Origin: Variovorax sp.
GTDB lineage: Bacteria > Pseudomonadota > Gammaproteobacteria > Burkholderiales > Burkholderiaceae_C
Direction: 5' to 3'
DNA: 52,134 bases
Assembly: GCA_017744285.1 (NCBI GenBank)
Contig: JAGIBP010000024.1
Location: 1 to 52,134, forward strand
The position numbers and the translations under genes are program-made. Positions 17,801-26,942 of the stretch are shown here, in pieces; position 1 is the first letter of the stretch; every line of letters starts with the position of its first letter. The notes under the pieces were generated by a model. That model made no database searches. It was not told the DNA's origin and was given only the letters and a program-made list of their open reading frames with translations.

Positions 17801-17853
17801 CCCAGGGCGAAGAGGAGGCGGCGGGGCGGGGTCTGAGACGAGGTCGCGTGCAC
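11896..17853 (-). CDS. Bacterial alpha-2-macroglobulin with thioester motif
   Basis: This 1985-residue periplasmic protein is a bacterial alpha-2-macroglobulin (YfhM/YfaS-like), thought to trap invading proteases. The start is the GTG at 17853, with AGGGAG upstream, giving HATSSQTPPRRLLFALGLL. This is a cleavable signal peptide ending at AHA-LQ with no lipobox, so the protein should be soluble rather than lipid-anchored as E. coli YfhM is. Macroglobulin domains fill the first 1100 residues. The bait-region and MG10-like segment follows. The thioester CLEQ is at residues 1493-1496 inside YICLEQKVSKAVGL. The helical thioester domain and a receptor-like C-terminal domain (EYTLRLNNVGDFALPPSRAEALYAPEMFG) complete it. 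The neighbouring pbpC fits the usual pairing, a defence linked to cell-wall repair. Confidence 0.93.
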   Translation of the reverse strand: MHATSSQTPPRRLLFALGLLAAAWPAHALQIGSLTPQGEVAQVRQVVASFDEAATRFGDARSAAPLTVSCSDAQAARGTGRWTSDRRWVFDFERDLPPGVRCTVARVAGFQSPAGSPLTGPERWQFNTGGPFIRNWLPGYGKIDEQQLFMLELNGAATPQSVKDNVWCAADGIGERIPVRLVEGEQRAALLKAWRRDREAAKEPGRFVTLQCNRTLPPGGRVQLVYGKGVATPSGVANTIERRLSFEVREPFSASFSCERENAQSACLPLRPMELRFNASVSRALAAQITLRGGGKEFKPKFDDNAPGDDVVDAVKFTPPLPEQTPFTIELPPKFEDVSGRPLNAPDSFPMKVATGAMPPLAKFAASPFGVIERLAEPGGVALMPVTVRRVEPALQVQALTPGRVSDLNPTTDAEIIAWSRKVRFYDDGYSVVARKTAARDVKGPLPKVIDEHDRDRVETRMLSLLAGQTGVKTLEMPKTEGADPRPFEVIGIPLAPGFHVLEIASQKLGDALLDERHGGGRTMYVRTTALATNLAVHFKLGRENALAWVTTLDKGQVVPHASVRVSGCDGKEVASGMTDANGLVRFSGISPDAPGCKDAYGLAPAYFVSARAKDAQGVEDLAFTWTDWQRGIEPWRFNVPTSDAAEPDRVAHTVFDRTLLRAGETVSMKHLIRTQTQNGFGLPASVPGTLVVTHVGSGQQFTQPLQWHGTATGGKSADSTFEIAPAAKLGLYQVELRGGSGEGARSDFTGQFRVEEFRLPVFEGRIAPSGRNPLIAATSVPLDLQINYVAGGGAGGLPVRVSALVRDKSLSFPDFEAFSFAPPRQDREAASNAEESESAHDDARVVADKLPLALDRNGAGRLTIDKIPPSRFSPRELLIEASYADPNGEIQTLRGTHTLWPAGVVAGIKTEGWVSTGRKLRFQALALDLAGKPREGTTLNVRAIARITTTSRKRMVGGFYTYDHRTETREIGTVCSGTSDARGLLLCEAELKEPGEIELIAVASDKDGRESRAAGTVWVTRQGELWFGGEDHDRIDLLPEKKSYQPGEVAKFQVRSPFRFATALLSVEREGIVETHVVKLNGQDPTVSLQIKPDWGPNVYVSVLALRGRLREVPWYSFFTWGFRAPREWWTAFWYEGKEYVAPTALVDLSKPAFRLGLAEIRVGTQAHQIDVKVASDQPSYPVRGQARITITGKLPDGKPAAGAEVALAAVDQALLELMPNDSWNLLDAMLQRRSWGVGTSTAQMEIVGRRHYGRKAVPAGGGGGKSPTRELLDTLLLWKPDIVLDANGQATVTVPLNDALTTFRIVAIADSGLGLFGTGQTTIAATQDLQIISGLPPLVREDDEFRAQITLRNTTQKDMKVEAAPRATLLTLAPQTVEIPAGEAREIAWTVTAPAQLAQLRAEAILWEIEARDTVSGARDALKVRQRIVPAVPLTVQQATLAQVDGPFTLDVAAPAGALPGRGGVRLALQPKLAEGLTGVRDWFAAYPYICLEQKVSKAVGLRDGKAWQAVVAQLPAYLDGDGLANYFPPRDGEASRGSDILTAYLLAATNEAAALDPAFALPDAARAPMEQGLIAFVEGRIQREFWSPRKDLDVRKLAALEALSRYGRAQGRMTGSITIAPNQWPTSAVIDWINILRRVQDVPQRPQRLDEAMNVLKARLNYQGTRVGFSTEQEDHWWWLMAGGDVNAARLLLTVMDDPAWKDDIARLANGFIGRQQRGAWLTTTANLWGGLALEKFSKKFESTPVTGLTTASLGAAKAQVDWSRVERVQAGDAGGAPNQTTAFGAPASPGQLRDNSMFMPWPASPAAHDTLLVTQAGSGKPWLTLQSVAAVPLKAPFAAGYALKRSITPVEQAVPGLYTRGDVLRVSLEVNASADMTWVAITDPIPAGATILGSGLGRDSQIATQGEKRAGSAWPAFEERSFEAFRSYYEYLPKGLTRIEYTLRLNNVGDFALPPSRAEALYAPEMFGETPNARIRVEAPK

Positions 17854-18004
17854 AGGCTTTTTTCTCCCTGATCTTGCGTGTGAGTGACGGAATGCGGCGT
17901 GCGCAGCGTAGCATCGCATCTTTTTTCGCCGGGCCGCCCCACGGCACAGGCGCTCCCTCGGGGTGCCGCGCGCACACCACGTGCCGAGCCTGGGGGCCTT
18001 TTGC

Positions 18005-19144
18005 ATGCGACGCCTCTGGGAAATCGATGCCTTGCGCGGGCTGATGCTGGTGCTCATGACCTTGACGCACCTGCCGACCCGCCTCACGGATCCGCTGGGC
18101 CAGCCGTTCGGCTGGGTTTCGGCGGCCGAAGGCTTTGTCCTGCTGTCGGGCTTCACCGCCGGCCTGGTCTACAGCCGGGTCGCACGCGAGCGCGGCGTCG
18201 GGGCCATGGAGCGCGCGTTCTGGAAGCGGGCGTTCAAGGTCTACCTGGCGCAGGCGGCGACGCTGCTGTTTCTCTTTACCGTGATCACGCGGGTCGGACT
18301 GCGCATCGACCAGCCGGCGGTGAAGGACCTGGTCTCCTACTACCTCGCGCACCCCCAGCGCGCCTTCTGGAGCGGCCTGCTGCTGCTGTACGAGCCGGCG
18401 CTGCTCGACATCCTTCCGATGTACGTCCTCTTCATGCTGCTGAGCCCGCCCGTGCTGGCCCTGGGCATGCGGCGCGGCTGGGGCGTCGTGATGGCGGCGA
18501 GCGCGGCCATCTGGCTCGGTGCGCAGTTCGGCCTGAGCGAGTGGATCTACGGCTGGACCGTGGCGCTCACGCACATGGAGCTGCCGTTCCATGAGATGGG
18601 CGCGTTCAACACCCTGGCTTGGCAGCTGCTGTGGTGCGGCGGACTCTGGCTGGGCGCCAGCCGCAGTGCGCCGAACGCCCGCCCATGGCACCTGCCCGAC
18701 GGCGTGGTGACGCTCGCCATCGGCGTGGCGGTGTGGGGTCTGCTGTGGCGACACCTCGGCGAGCACGGGCAGGCGCCGTTCGGTGCCGACATCCAGCGCA
18801 ACCTCTGGTTCGACAAGTGGCAGCTGGGGCCGCTTCGCCTGCTCAACCTGCTGGCGCTGTGCATCCTCGCGGTGCGTTTCGGACCGGCGCTCGTGCGCTG
18901 GCTGCCGAGGCCGAGGGTTCTCGAGGTGCTGGGGGCCGCGTCGCTGCCGGTGTTCTGCGCGCACCTCGTCGCGGTGCTGCTCACGCTGACGCTGTTCGGA
19001 GACAACCAGTTTGCCCGGCCGTGGTGGGGCGATGCGCTGCTGCTGGCCGTGGTGTTCGGGGGCCTATACGCCGTCGCGCGCCTCACCCTGTGGCTCGACC
19101 GGCGGGGCCGCGCGGCCCGCAAGCCTCAGGCCGCGCCGAGGTAG
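18005..19144 (+). CDS. OpgC-domain membrane protein (acyltransferase-3-like)
   Basis: The 379-residue inner-membrane protein begins MRRLWEIDALRGLMLVLMTLTHLP, the entry helix of the OpgC family, and has about ten hydrophobic helices. OpgC proteins succinylate osmoregulated periplasmic glucans in E. coli; many homologues act on other glycans. No opgG or opgH is present in the window, so the substrate is open. The start at 18005 is preceded by TGGGGGCC. The gene diverges from the alpha-2-macroglobulin (151 bases between starts) and its last 19 bases overlap the end of the convergent SGNH hydrolase gene. It could modify a cell-envelope glycan made by the adjacent glycosyltransferase module. Confidence 0.87.
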   Translation: MRRLWEIDALRGLMLVLMTLTHLPTRLTDPLGQPFGWVSAAEGFVLLSGFTAGLVYSRVARERGVGAMERAFWKRAFKVYLAQAATLLFLFTVITRVGLRIDQPAVKDLVSYYLAHPQRAFWSGLLLLYEPALLDILPMYVLFMLLSPPVLALGMRRGWGVVMAASAAIWLGAQFGLSEWIYGWTVALTHMELPFHEMGAFNTLAWQLLWCGGLWLGASRSAPNARPWHLPDGVVTLAIGVAVWGLLWRHLGEHGQAPFGADIQRNLWFDKWQLGPLRLLNLLALCILAVRFGPALVRWLPRPRVLEVLGAASLPVFCAHLVAVLLTLTLFGDNQFARPWWGDALLLAVVFGGLYAVARLTLWLDRRGRAARKPQAAPR

Positions 19145-19875
19145 GGAGCCACGACCCGCTGCCACAGGCGGTAGCCCTCGGCATTGAGGTGCAGCCGGTC
19201 GCCCAGGAACAGCTCGCCGCGGGGACGGCCGCCGGCATCGAGCATGGGGCTGAAGACGTCGATGAAGTCGGTGTTGGGGACGGTCTTGAGCCAGGCAGCG
19301 ATGGCGGCATTGGCCTCGCGCATGGCCGGCAGCAGCGCCTCGCGCGACGGGCTCGGCTTGATCGCGATGTAGGAGATGCGCGTGCCCGGCAGGGCGGCGC
19401 GCACCGCGTGCACGAAGCGCTGGAGGTCTTCCAGCACCTGCTGGGGCGTGCGGCCTTCCTGCAGGTCGTTGTCGCCCGCGTAGAGCAGCACGTGGCGCGG
19501 CGCCAGGCGCAGCACCAGCGGCTCCACCAGCAGGCTGCAGTCGTGCAGGGTCGAGCCGCCGAAACCGCGGTTGATGACGCCGCCCGGCACCCAGGGGAAA
19601 TCGCTCGGCAGCGTGGTCCAGAAGCGCACCGTCGAACTGCCGACCGCCACCACGCCGCCGGGCGCGCGGGCACGGTCGTCGGCGGCGAAGGCCTGCAGCT
19701 CGGCGGGCCACCGACCCTGTGCGGCGGCGACTTCGGCGGGTGGCGCGGCAGGAACCTCGCGGCGCTGCAGCGGCGCACAGGCCGCGAGGAACATGGCCAG
19801 GAGCAGTGCGGCGAGCGCCGGCATGCGGCGCCACGCGGGCGCGGGGAAGTCGGCGATGCGCAGGGACGGTGTCAT
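19126..19875 (-). CDS. SGNH/GDSL hydrolase lipoprotein
   Basis: The 249-residue protein has a long signal peptide with lipobox LAACA near residue 33, so it is probably lipid-anchored and periplasmic. The SGNH hydrolase blocks are all visible: VAVGSSTVRFW (nucleophile Ser), RGFGGSTL (Gly), YAGDNDLQEG (Asn) and DRLHLNAEGY (catalytic Asp-x-x-His). Such enzymes remove acyl groups, often acetyl, from lipids or carbohydrates. The gene starts 3 bases after the stop of the GT4 gene, so the two are coupled, which suggests it de-acylates or trims the glycan made by this module. Its end overlaps the convergent OpgC-type gene. Confidence 0.88.
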   Translation of the reverse strand: MTPSLRIADFPAPAWRRMPALAALLLAMFLAACAPLQRREVPAAPPAEVAAAQGRWPAELQAFAADDRARAPGGVVAVGSSTVRFWTTLPSDFPWVPGGVINRGFGGSTLHDCSLLVEPLVLRLAPRHVLLYAGDNDLQEGRTPQQVLEDLQRFVHAVRAALPGTRISYIAIKPSPSREALLPAMREANAAIAAWLKTVPNTDFIDVFSPMLDAGGRPRGELFLGDRLHLNAEGYRLWQRVVAPYLGAA

Positions 19876-19878
19876 GGG

Positions 19879-21075
19879 TCAGCGCAGCATATCGCCGAGC
19901 AGCGATGCGGCGCGCACGCGGTAGGCCTGCCAGCTGAAGGGTTCCGCGGCACGGCGGGCGGCTTCCCGGGCGCGTGCGAGCTGGACGGGGTCGAGCAACA
20001 GCGCGCGAACCTTGTTGCGGATGGCGTCCGCCGTGGGCTCGACGATCCAGCCGCTGCCCGGTGTCTGCTCGATGATCGCCTTGGCGCCCGTGAAGGTGGA
20101 CACGAGCGCCGGCGTGCCGCAGGCCATGGCCTCGGCCACCACCATGCCGAAGGAGTCGAAGCGCGAGGGCAGCAGCAGGCAATCGGCCTCGGCCATGAGC
20201 GGATAGAGGGCCTTCTGGGGCACGCCCGGAAAGTACGAGGCGTGCGGGGTCGCCTTCAGCGTTTCCATCAGGTCGGCATCGCCCACGCCGCCGACGAAAT
20301 GCAGTTCATAGGCCAGACCTTCCCGCGCCAGGGCGCCGAAGGCCTCGAGGATCAGGTCGACCGATTTGCGCCGGCTCAGCGCCCCGGCGAACAGGAAGCG
20401 CGGCACCGCCCGCGCCGAGGTTCTCGGCGGCAGGGCCTCGAGCGAAGGCAGCTCCGCGCCGAGCAGCAGCGGCCGGACCTTGGACGCGGCCACGCCTTCC
20501 GCGAGATAGCTGTCGGCGGCGATCGGCGAGCAGGTCAAGATGAGGTCGGCGCGCTCGACCTCCACGTCCTTGCGGCGGTTGACTTCGCGGTCGAACGGGG
20601 TTTCGGCGCCGCCGAGCAGGCGGGTGCCCAGGCGCTGGTGGATCGACGCCGCGTCCAGCACGCAGGTCGCGCCCACGGCCTTGGCCGCCTCGAAGGTGTG
20701 GTAGGCCGCGTTCTCGTAGGCGACGACCACCGCGGGCCGCAGCGCGGCGATGCGCTTCGCGGTCCAGGCGTCGAACCAGTGGAACACGCGATGCACCAGA
20801 TCGCCCGGCGCCATGCCCGTCGGCAGCTTGCGGCCGAGGCGAAGGCCCATCTGGAAACGCATCGGGTGCTGCCTCAGGGCCGGCGGGATGTCCACCGTCT
20901 TGATCCGGCTGCGGAAGCTCTCGGGCATCCAGAACGGGGGCGCTTCGCCCGGCGACACCACCGGGACGCCCGCCCAATAGGCCCTCAGCCAGCCGTGCTC
21001 GTGCAGTGCGAGCGCCAGCTGGTGCGAGTGCTGCTGCATGGGGTTGGCCACCAGCACCGAACCGGGGGCGATCAT
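19879..21075 (-). CDS. Glycosyltransferase, GT4/GT1 fold
   Basis: This 398-residue cytoplasmic enzyme has the two-Rossmann GT-B fold. The acceptor domain covers about residues 1-190. The donor domain shows FLFAGALSRRKSVDLILEAF, then ADCLLLPSRFDSFGMVVAEAMACGTPALVS, the E-x7-E nucleotide-sugar site of GT4 enzymes, and GSGWIVEPTADAIRNKVRALL. Donor and acceptor sugars cannot be deduced. The position directly behind ugd and uxs suggests UDP-glucuronate or UDP-xylose as donor, which is an inference. Ten bases separate it from ugd. Confidence 0.9.
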   Translation of the reverse strand: MIAPGSVLVANPMQQHSHQLALALHEHGWLRAYWAGVPVVSPGEAPPFWMPESFRSRIKTVDIPPALRQHPMRFQMGLRLGRKLPTGMAPGDLVHRVFHWFDAWTAKRIAALRPAVVVAYENAAYHTFEAAKAVGATCVLDAASIHQRLGTRLLGGAETPFDREVNRRKDVEVERADLILTCSPIAADSYLAEGVAASKVRPLLLGAELPSLEALPPRTSARAVPRFLFAGALSRRKSVDLILEAFGALAREGLAYELHFVGGVGDADLMETLKATPHASYFPGVPQKALYPLMAEADCLLLPSRFDSFGMVVAEAMACGTPALVSTFTGAKAIIEQTPGSGWIVEPTADAIRNKVRALLLDPVQLARAREAARRAAEPFSWQAYRVRAASLLGDMLR

Positions 21076-21085
21076 GCGGCGAGCG

Positions 21086-22459
21086 TCACTTGCTGTTGCG
21101 TCCGATGCCCTGGTAGACGATGCCGGCGTCCCGCATCGTGGCCGGTTCGTACAGGTTGCGGCCGTCGAAGATGACCGGCGACTTCATCAGCGCCTTGAGC
21201 TTCACGAGGTTCGGGCTGCGGTAGGCCTTCCATTCGGTGACGATCACCAGCGCGTCCGCGCCGTCGAGGGCGCTCATCGGGTCCTTGGGCTCGCAGTAGC
21301 TGATGTTCTCGAGCAACTGCGGCGCGTCGGCGAAGTCGAGCGCCAGCACGCGGCGCGTTTCCTCGACCGCGATCGGGTCGTGCGCCACCACGCGCGCGCC
21401 CGCGCGCAGCAGCGCGTCGATCACCACGCGGCTCGGCGCCTCGCGCATGTCGTCCGTGTTGGGCTTGAAGGCCAGGCCCCACAGCGCGAAGGTGCGGCCG
21501 CGCAGGTCGGTGCCGAAGTGCGCCAGCACCTTGTTGGTCAGGGCGCGCTTCTGGTCGTTGTTCACCGCCTCGACCGATTCGAGCACGCGCAGCGTGTGGC
21601 CGTTCTCGCGCGCGATGCGGTTGAGCGCCTGGATGTCCTTGGGAAAGCAGCTGCCGCCGTAGCCCGTGCCGGCATACAGGAAGCTGTAGCCGATGCGCGG
21701 GTCGGAGCCGATGCCCTGGCGCACCGCCTCGATGTCCGCGCCCACGCGATCCGCGAGGTTCGCCAGCTCGTTCATGAAGCTGATGCGCGTGGCCAGCATC
21801 GCGTTGGCCGCGTACTTCGTGAACTCGGCCGAGCGCACGTCCATCACGCGCGTGCGCTCGTGGTTGCGGTTGAAGGGCGCATAGAGCTTGCGCATCTGCG
21901 CCAGCGCCTCGCGGCCGTCCTCGTCGTCGCTGCAGCCGATGACGATGCGGTCGGGCCGCATGAAGTCCTCGACCGCGGCGCCTTCCTTCAGGAACTCGGG
22001 ATTGCTCACCACCGAGAAGCGCAGGTCGGCGCGGCCGCGCTTGTCGAGCTCTTCCTGGATCACGGCGCGCACGCGGTCGGCCGTGCCCACGGGCACCGTC
22101 GACTTGTCGACCACGACCTTGAAGCTGTTCATGTACTTGCCGATGTTGCGGGCCGCGGCCAGCACGTATCGCATGTCGGCGCTGCCGTCCTCGTCGGGCG
22201 GCGTGCCGACGGCGATGAACTGCACGTCGCCGTGCGCGACCGAGGCTTCCACGTCCAGCGTGAAGCCGAGGCGCCCGGCGTCCACGTTCGAGGTGACCAG
22301 GTCTTCGAGGCCGGGCTCGTAGATCGGGATGCGGCCCTCCTTGAGCATGGCGATCTTGCGCTCGTCCACGTCCAGGCAGAGCACGTTGTTGCCGATGTCC
22401 GCAAGGCAGGTGCCGGTGACCAGGCCGACGTAGCCGGTTCCGATGATGGTGATGTTCAT
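21086..22459 (-). CDS. ugd: UDP-glucose 6-dehydrogenase
   Basis: Ugd oxidises UDP-glucose twice with NAD+ to UDP-glucuronate in the cytoplasm. The 457-residue length is typical. The N-terminal nucleotide site is [17 protein letters not shown]. The catalytic Cys lies in [16 protein letters not shown], and the C-terminal UDP-binding domain contains [18 protein letters not shown]. It lies 4 bases behind uxs, which uses its product. The gene order uxs then ugd on one transcript is a compact two-step route from UDP-glucose to UDP-xylose. Confidence 0.96.
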   Translation of the reverse strand: MNITIIGTGYVGLVTGTCLADIGNNVLCLDVDERKIAMLKEGRIPIYEPGLEDLVTSNVDAGRLGFTLDVEASVAHGDVQFIAVGTPPDEDGSADMRYVLAAARNIGKYMNSFKVVVDKSTVPVGTADRVRAVIQEELDKRGRADLRFSVVSNPEFLKEGAAVEDFMRPDRIVIGCSDDEDGREALAQMRKLYAPFNRNHERTRVMDVRSAEFTKYAANAMLATRISFMNELANLADRVGADIEAVRQGIGSDPRIGYSFLYAGTGYGGSCFPKDIQALNRIARENGHTLRVLESVEAVNNDQKRALTNKVLAHFGTDLRGRTFALWGLAFKPNTDDMREAPSRVVIDALLRAGARVVAHDPIAVEETRRVLALDFADAPQLLENISYCEPKDPMSALDGADALVIVTEWKAYRSPNLVKLKALMKSPVIFDGRNLYEPATMRDAGIVYQGIGRNSK

Positions 22460-22463
22460 GAGC

Positions 22464-23435
<972 letters not shown>

Positions 23436-23456
23436 GGGCCTGGTCACTCCGTAAGT

Positions 23457-24296
23457 TCAGTTCTGAGGTTGTTGCTGGCGCTTCTCGTACATCTTGGCGT
23501 CCACCAGCATGCGAAACCAAAGCGCCTGGAAGAACGCGAAGTAGAAGCCGGTCCGGCCGTCGAGGAAGCCGAGGCGAAAGACGTAGCGGTAAACGAAATA
23601 GCCGAGCGAGCGCAGACCCGTCGGCAATTTGTAGTATAGGTTCTTGATATAGCGCGTCCGCTCGCGCGCGTCGCCGAAAAGCCGTGGCTGCAGGATGTCG
23701 CCGGAGGCGGCGGTCGGGCCGAGCTTCTCGCGCGCCTCGGCGTCGCTCCATCGGTTGTGGCTCGCGATCCAGTCGGTGAGGCGGGCCGAGTTCTTGTCGT
23801 GCATGTAGCCGCGCAGCTGGCCCGCCGCGGCGGAGGTCACGAAGTGCTGGTCGTAGAGCCGCGCCTCGCATCGCCCCACGCCCGACCGGAACAGTCGAAG
23901 GTGCCAGGGGTTCACGCCGCTGAAGCGCAGCATCTTGCCCATGAAGTAGTCGCGCCGTCGAATCAGGTAGGCGTCGAAGCGGGGCTCGCCGGCCAGCAGG
24001 GTGTTGATTTCCGCCACCGCCGCCTCGTCGAGCACCTCGTCCGCATCCAGGTGCAGTTGCCACTCGAAGGCCTGCTCGACCTGCGAGATCGCCCAGTTGC
24101 GCTGGTCGCTGTAGTTGGCAAAGGCGCGCTGCACCACGGTGCAGCCCAGCTCCTGGAGGATGGCCGGCGTGGCGTCCGATGAGAAGGAGTCGACCACGTA
24201 CACGTGGGTGCTCACCTTCTTCGCCTGCGCAACCGTTTCGCGAATGATCGAAGCGGAATTGAAGGTCAGGATGACGACGCAGAGAGGCTTGGGCAT
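23457..24296 (-). CDS. Glycosyltransferase family 2 (WaaE/KdtX-like)
   Basis: The 279-residue GT-A-fold enzyme begins MPKPLCVVILTFNSASIIRET and has the metal-binding LHLDADEVLDEAA near residue 80. A central segment, RRRDYFMGKMLRFSGVNPWHLRLF, and the aromatic C-terminal tail (YVFRLGFLDGRTGFYFAFFQALWFRM), which could lie on the membrane, resemble the WaaE/KdtX group that adds glucose or heptose to lipopolysaccharide core. It is the first gene of the module, and the next gene, uxs, begins 21 bases after it. Its expression probably starts from the sigma-54-like site upstream. Confidence 0.9.
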   Translation of the reverse strand: MPKPLCVVILTFNSASIIRETVAQAKKVSTHVYVVDSFSSDATPAILQELGCTVVQRAFANYSDQRNWAISQVEQAFEWQLHLDADEVLDEAAVAEINTLLAGEPRFDAYLIRRRDYFMGKMLRFSGVNPWHLRLFRSGVGRCEARLYDQHFVTSAAAGQLRGYMHDKNSARLTDWIASHNRWSDAEAREKLGPTAASGDILQPRLFGDARERTRYIKNLYYKLPTGLRSLGYFVYRYVFRLGFLDGRTGFYFAFFQALWFRMLVDAKMYEKRQQQPQN

Positions 24297-24311
24297 GGGC
24301 TTGGCTGGGAT

Positions 24312-24331
24312 GGTGCTCGGATGCGAGCACC
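24312..24331. repeat. Inverted repeat at the start of the UDP-xylose module
   Basis: GGTGCTC (24312-24318) and GAGCACC (24325-24331) are perfect 7-base arms around a 6-base loop, 16-35 bases before the GT2 start codon. The right arm overlaps the -12 part of the sigma-54-like element. It could be a repressor site or a stem near the 5' end of the messenger RNA. Confidence 0.6.
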
Positions 24332-24342
24332 AATCATGCCAA
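24326..24342 (-). promoter_or_regulatory. Sigma-54-like -24/-12 promoter
   Basis: The minus strand reads TTGGCATGATTGGTGCT. It has the invariant GG, ten bases, then GC, and fits the TTGGCA and GC-T parts of the -24/-12 consensus with two mismatches. Transcription would start near 24315, giving a leader of about 20 bases. Sigma-54 needs an enhancer-binding activator; no activator gene is in the window. The alternative is chance, since the 17-mer allows several loose positions. Confidence 0.45.
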
Positions 24343-24413
24343 ACTTTAGCACTACATTTTTACATTTGGGAACACGTCCTACGGACAGTGTCCCCCGCCG
24401 TGTGGCGTAGTGC

Positions 24414-25811
<1,398 letters not shown>

Positions 25812-25853
25812 GGGAGGCAATAATGGGTTGGTCACCCGGTGTCAGTTTCATTG

Positions 25854-26942
25854 ATGCGCAACCTGTCGATTTTATCGGCCAGCCCCTCGCCATCGTCCAG
25901 GGCGAACGCGACCTCGGCCCCGCCAGCCGCGAAGTCCGCGCCCGCTCACGCGGGCTCGGTGGTCTTCGACGCCTGCCAGATCGGCGTGGTGCTGCGGGCC
26001 GTGCTGTTCGTGGAAGTGGTGGTGGCGGTCGCCGCGCTGTTCATGGCGCGCTCGGTCGCCGAATGGCTGCTGCTGGCCGCGACGGTGACGGGCGGCGCGC
26101 TGCCGGCCACCCTGCTCTGGCTGCTGGCGGGCTGCGCGCTGAAGAAGCCGCTGGGCCGCCTGGCCTTGCGGGCGCAGTACGTCGCCGGCGCCCTGCTCGG
26201 CGCGCTGGCAGGGCTGTACGGCTGCGGGCTGCTGCGCCTGACCGGCGTGGTCGCCGCCGCGCCCTGGCTGGCGAGCGCGCTGGCGGGGGCGCTGTTCGCG
26301 AGCCTCATCGTCTCGGCGCTGGTGCTGCGCGCGCGCGGGCGCACGCCCGCGGCGACCACGGCGCGGCTGGAGGAACTGCAATCGCGCATCCGGCCGCACT
26401 TTCTGTTCAACACCCTCAACAGCGCCATCGCCCTGGTGCGCGAGGAGCCGGCCAAGGCCGAAGCGCTGCTGGAGGACCTGAGCGAGCTGTTCCGACAGGC
26501 GCTCGCCGATCCGGGAGAGTCGGTCACGCTCGCGGACGAGATCGCCCTCGCCGAGCGCTACCTCGCGATCGAGCAGGTGCGCTTCGGCGACCGGATGCGG
26601 GTGCGCTGGGACATCGATCCGAACGCCAACCCCGCCCGGCTGCCGCCCCTTTTGCTGCAGCCGCTGGTGGAGAACGCGGTCAAGCACGGCGTGGAGCCCA
26701 GCCCCGAGGGCGCCCGCCTGCGCATCCGCACCGAGCGGCGCGGCGGCATGGTGCTGATCGAGGTCATCAACAGCCTGCCCCCCCTGCACTGGGCGGACGA
26801 GCCGCTGCCGCGCGGCCATGGCATCGCGCTCGGGAACGTGCGGGACCGCCTGCACCTGCTGCACGACATGCGGGCGCAGTTCAGTGCCGGCATGGACCAG
26901 AAACACTATCGCGTCCGCATCGCCATTCCAGCTGAACCATGA
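25854..26942 (+). CDS. algZ: Sensor histidine kinase, AlgZ/LytS type
   Basis: This 362-residue membrane kinase pairs with the response regulator behind it. About four hydrophobic helices (roughly residues 45-155) form the sensor. Then comes the His-kinase core RIRPHFLFNTLNSAIALVREEP with the phosphorylated His, and the ATP-binding motifs PLVENAVKHGVEP and GHGIALGNVRDRL. This is the LytS/AlgZ branch, which lacks a classical HisKA dimerisation domain. I use the ATG at 25854; a GTG at 25839 is in frame. The stop overlaps the algR start by 4 bases (ATGA). In relatives this pair controls surface polysaccharide or pili; the target here is unknown. Confidence 0.92.
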   Translation: MRNLSILSASPSPSSRANATSAPPAAKSAPAHAGSVVFDACQIGVVLRAVLFVEVVVAVAALFMARSVAEWLLLAATVTGGALPATLLWLLAGCALKKPLGRLALRAQYVAGALLGALAGLYGCGLLRLTGVVAAAPWLASALAGALFASLIVSALVLRARGRTPAATTARLEELQSRIRPHFLFNTLNSAIALVREEPAKAEALLEDLSELFRQALADPGESVTLADEIALAERYLAIEQVRFGDRMRVRWDIDPNANPARLPPLLLQPLVENAVKHGVEPSPEGARLRIRTERRGGMVLIEVINSLPPLHWADEPLPRGHGIALGNVRDRLHLLHDMRAQFSAGMDQKHYRVRIAIPAEP

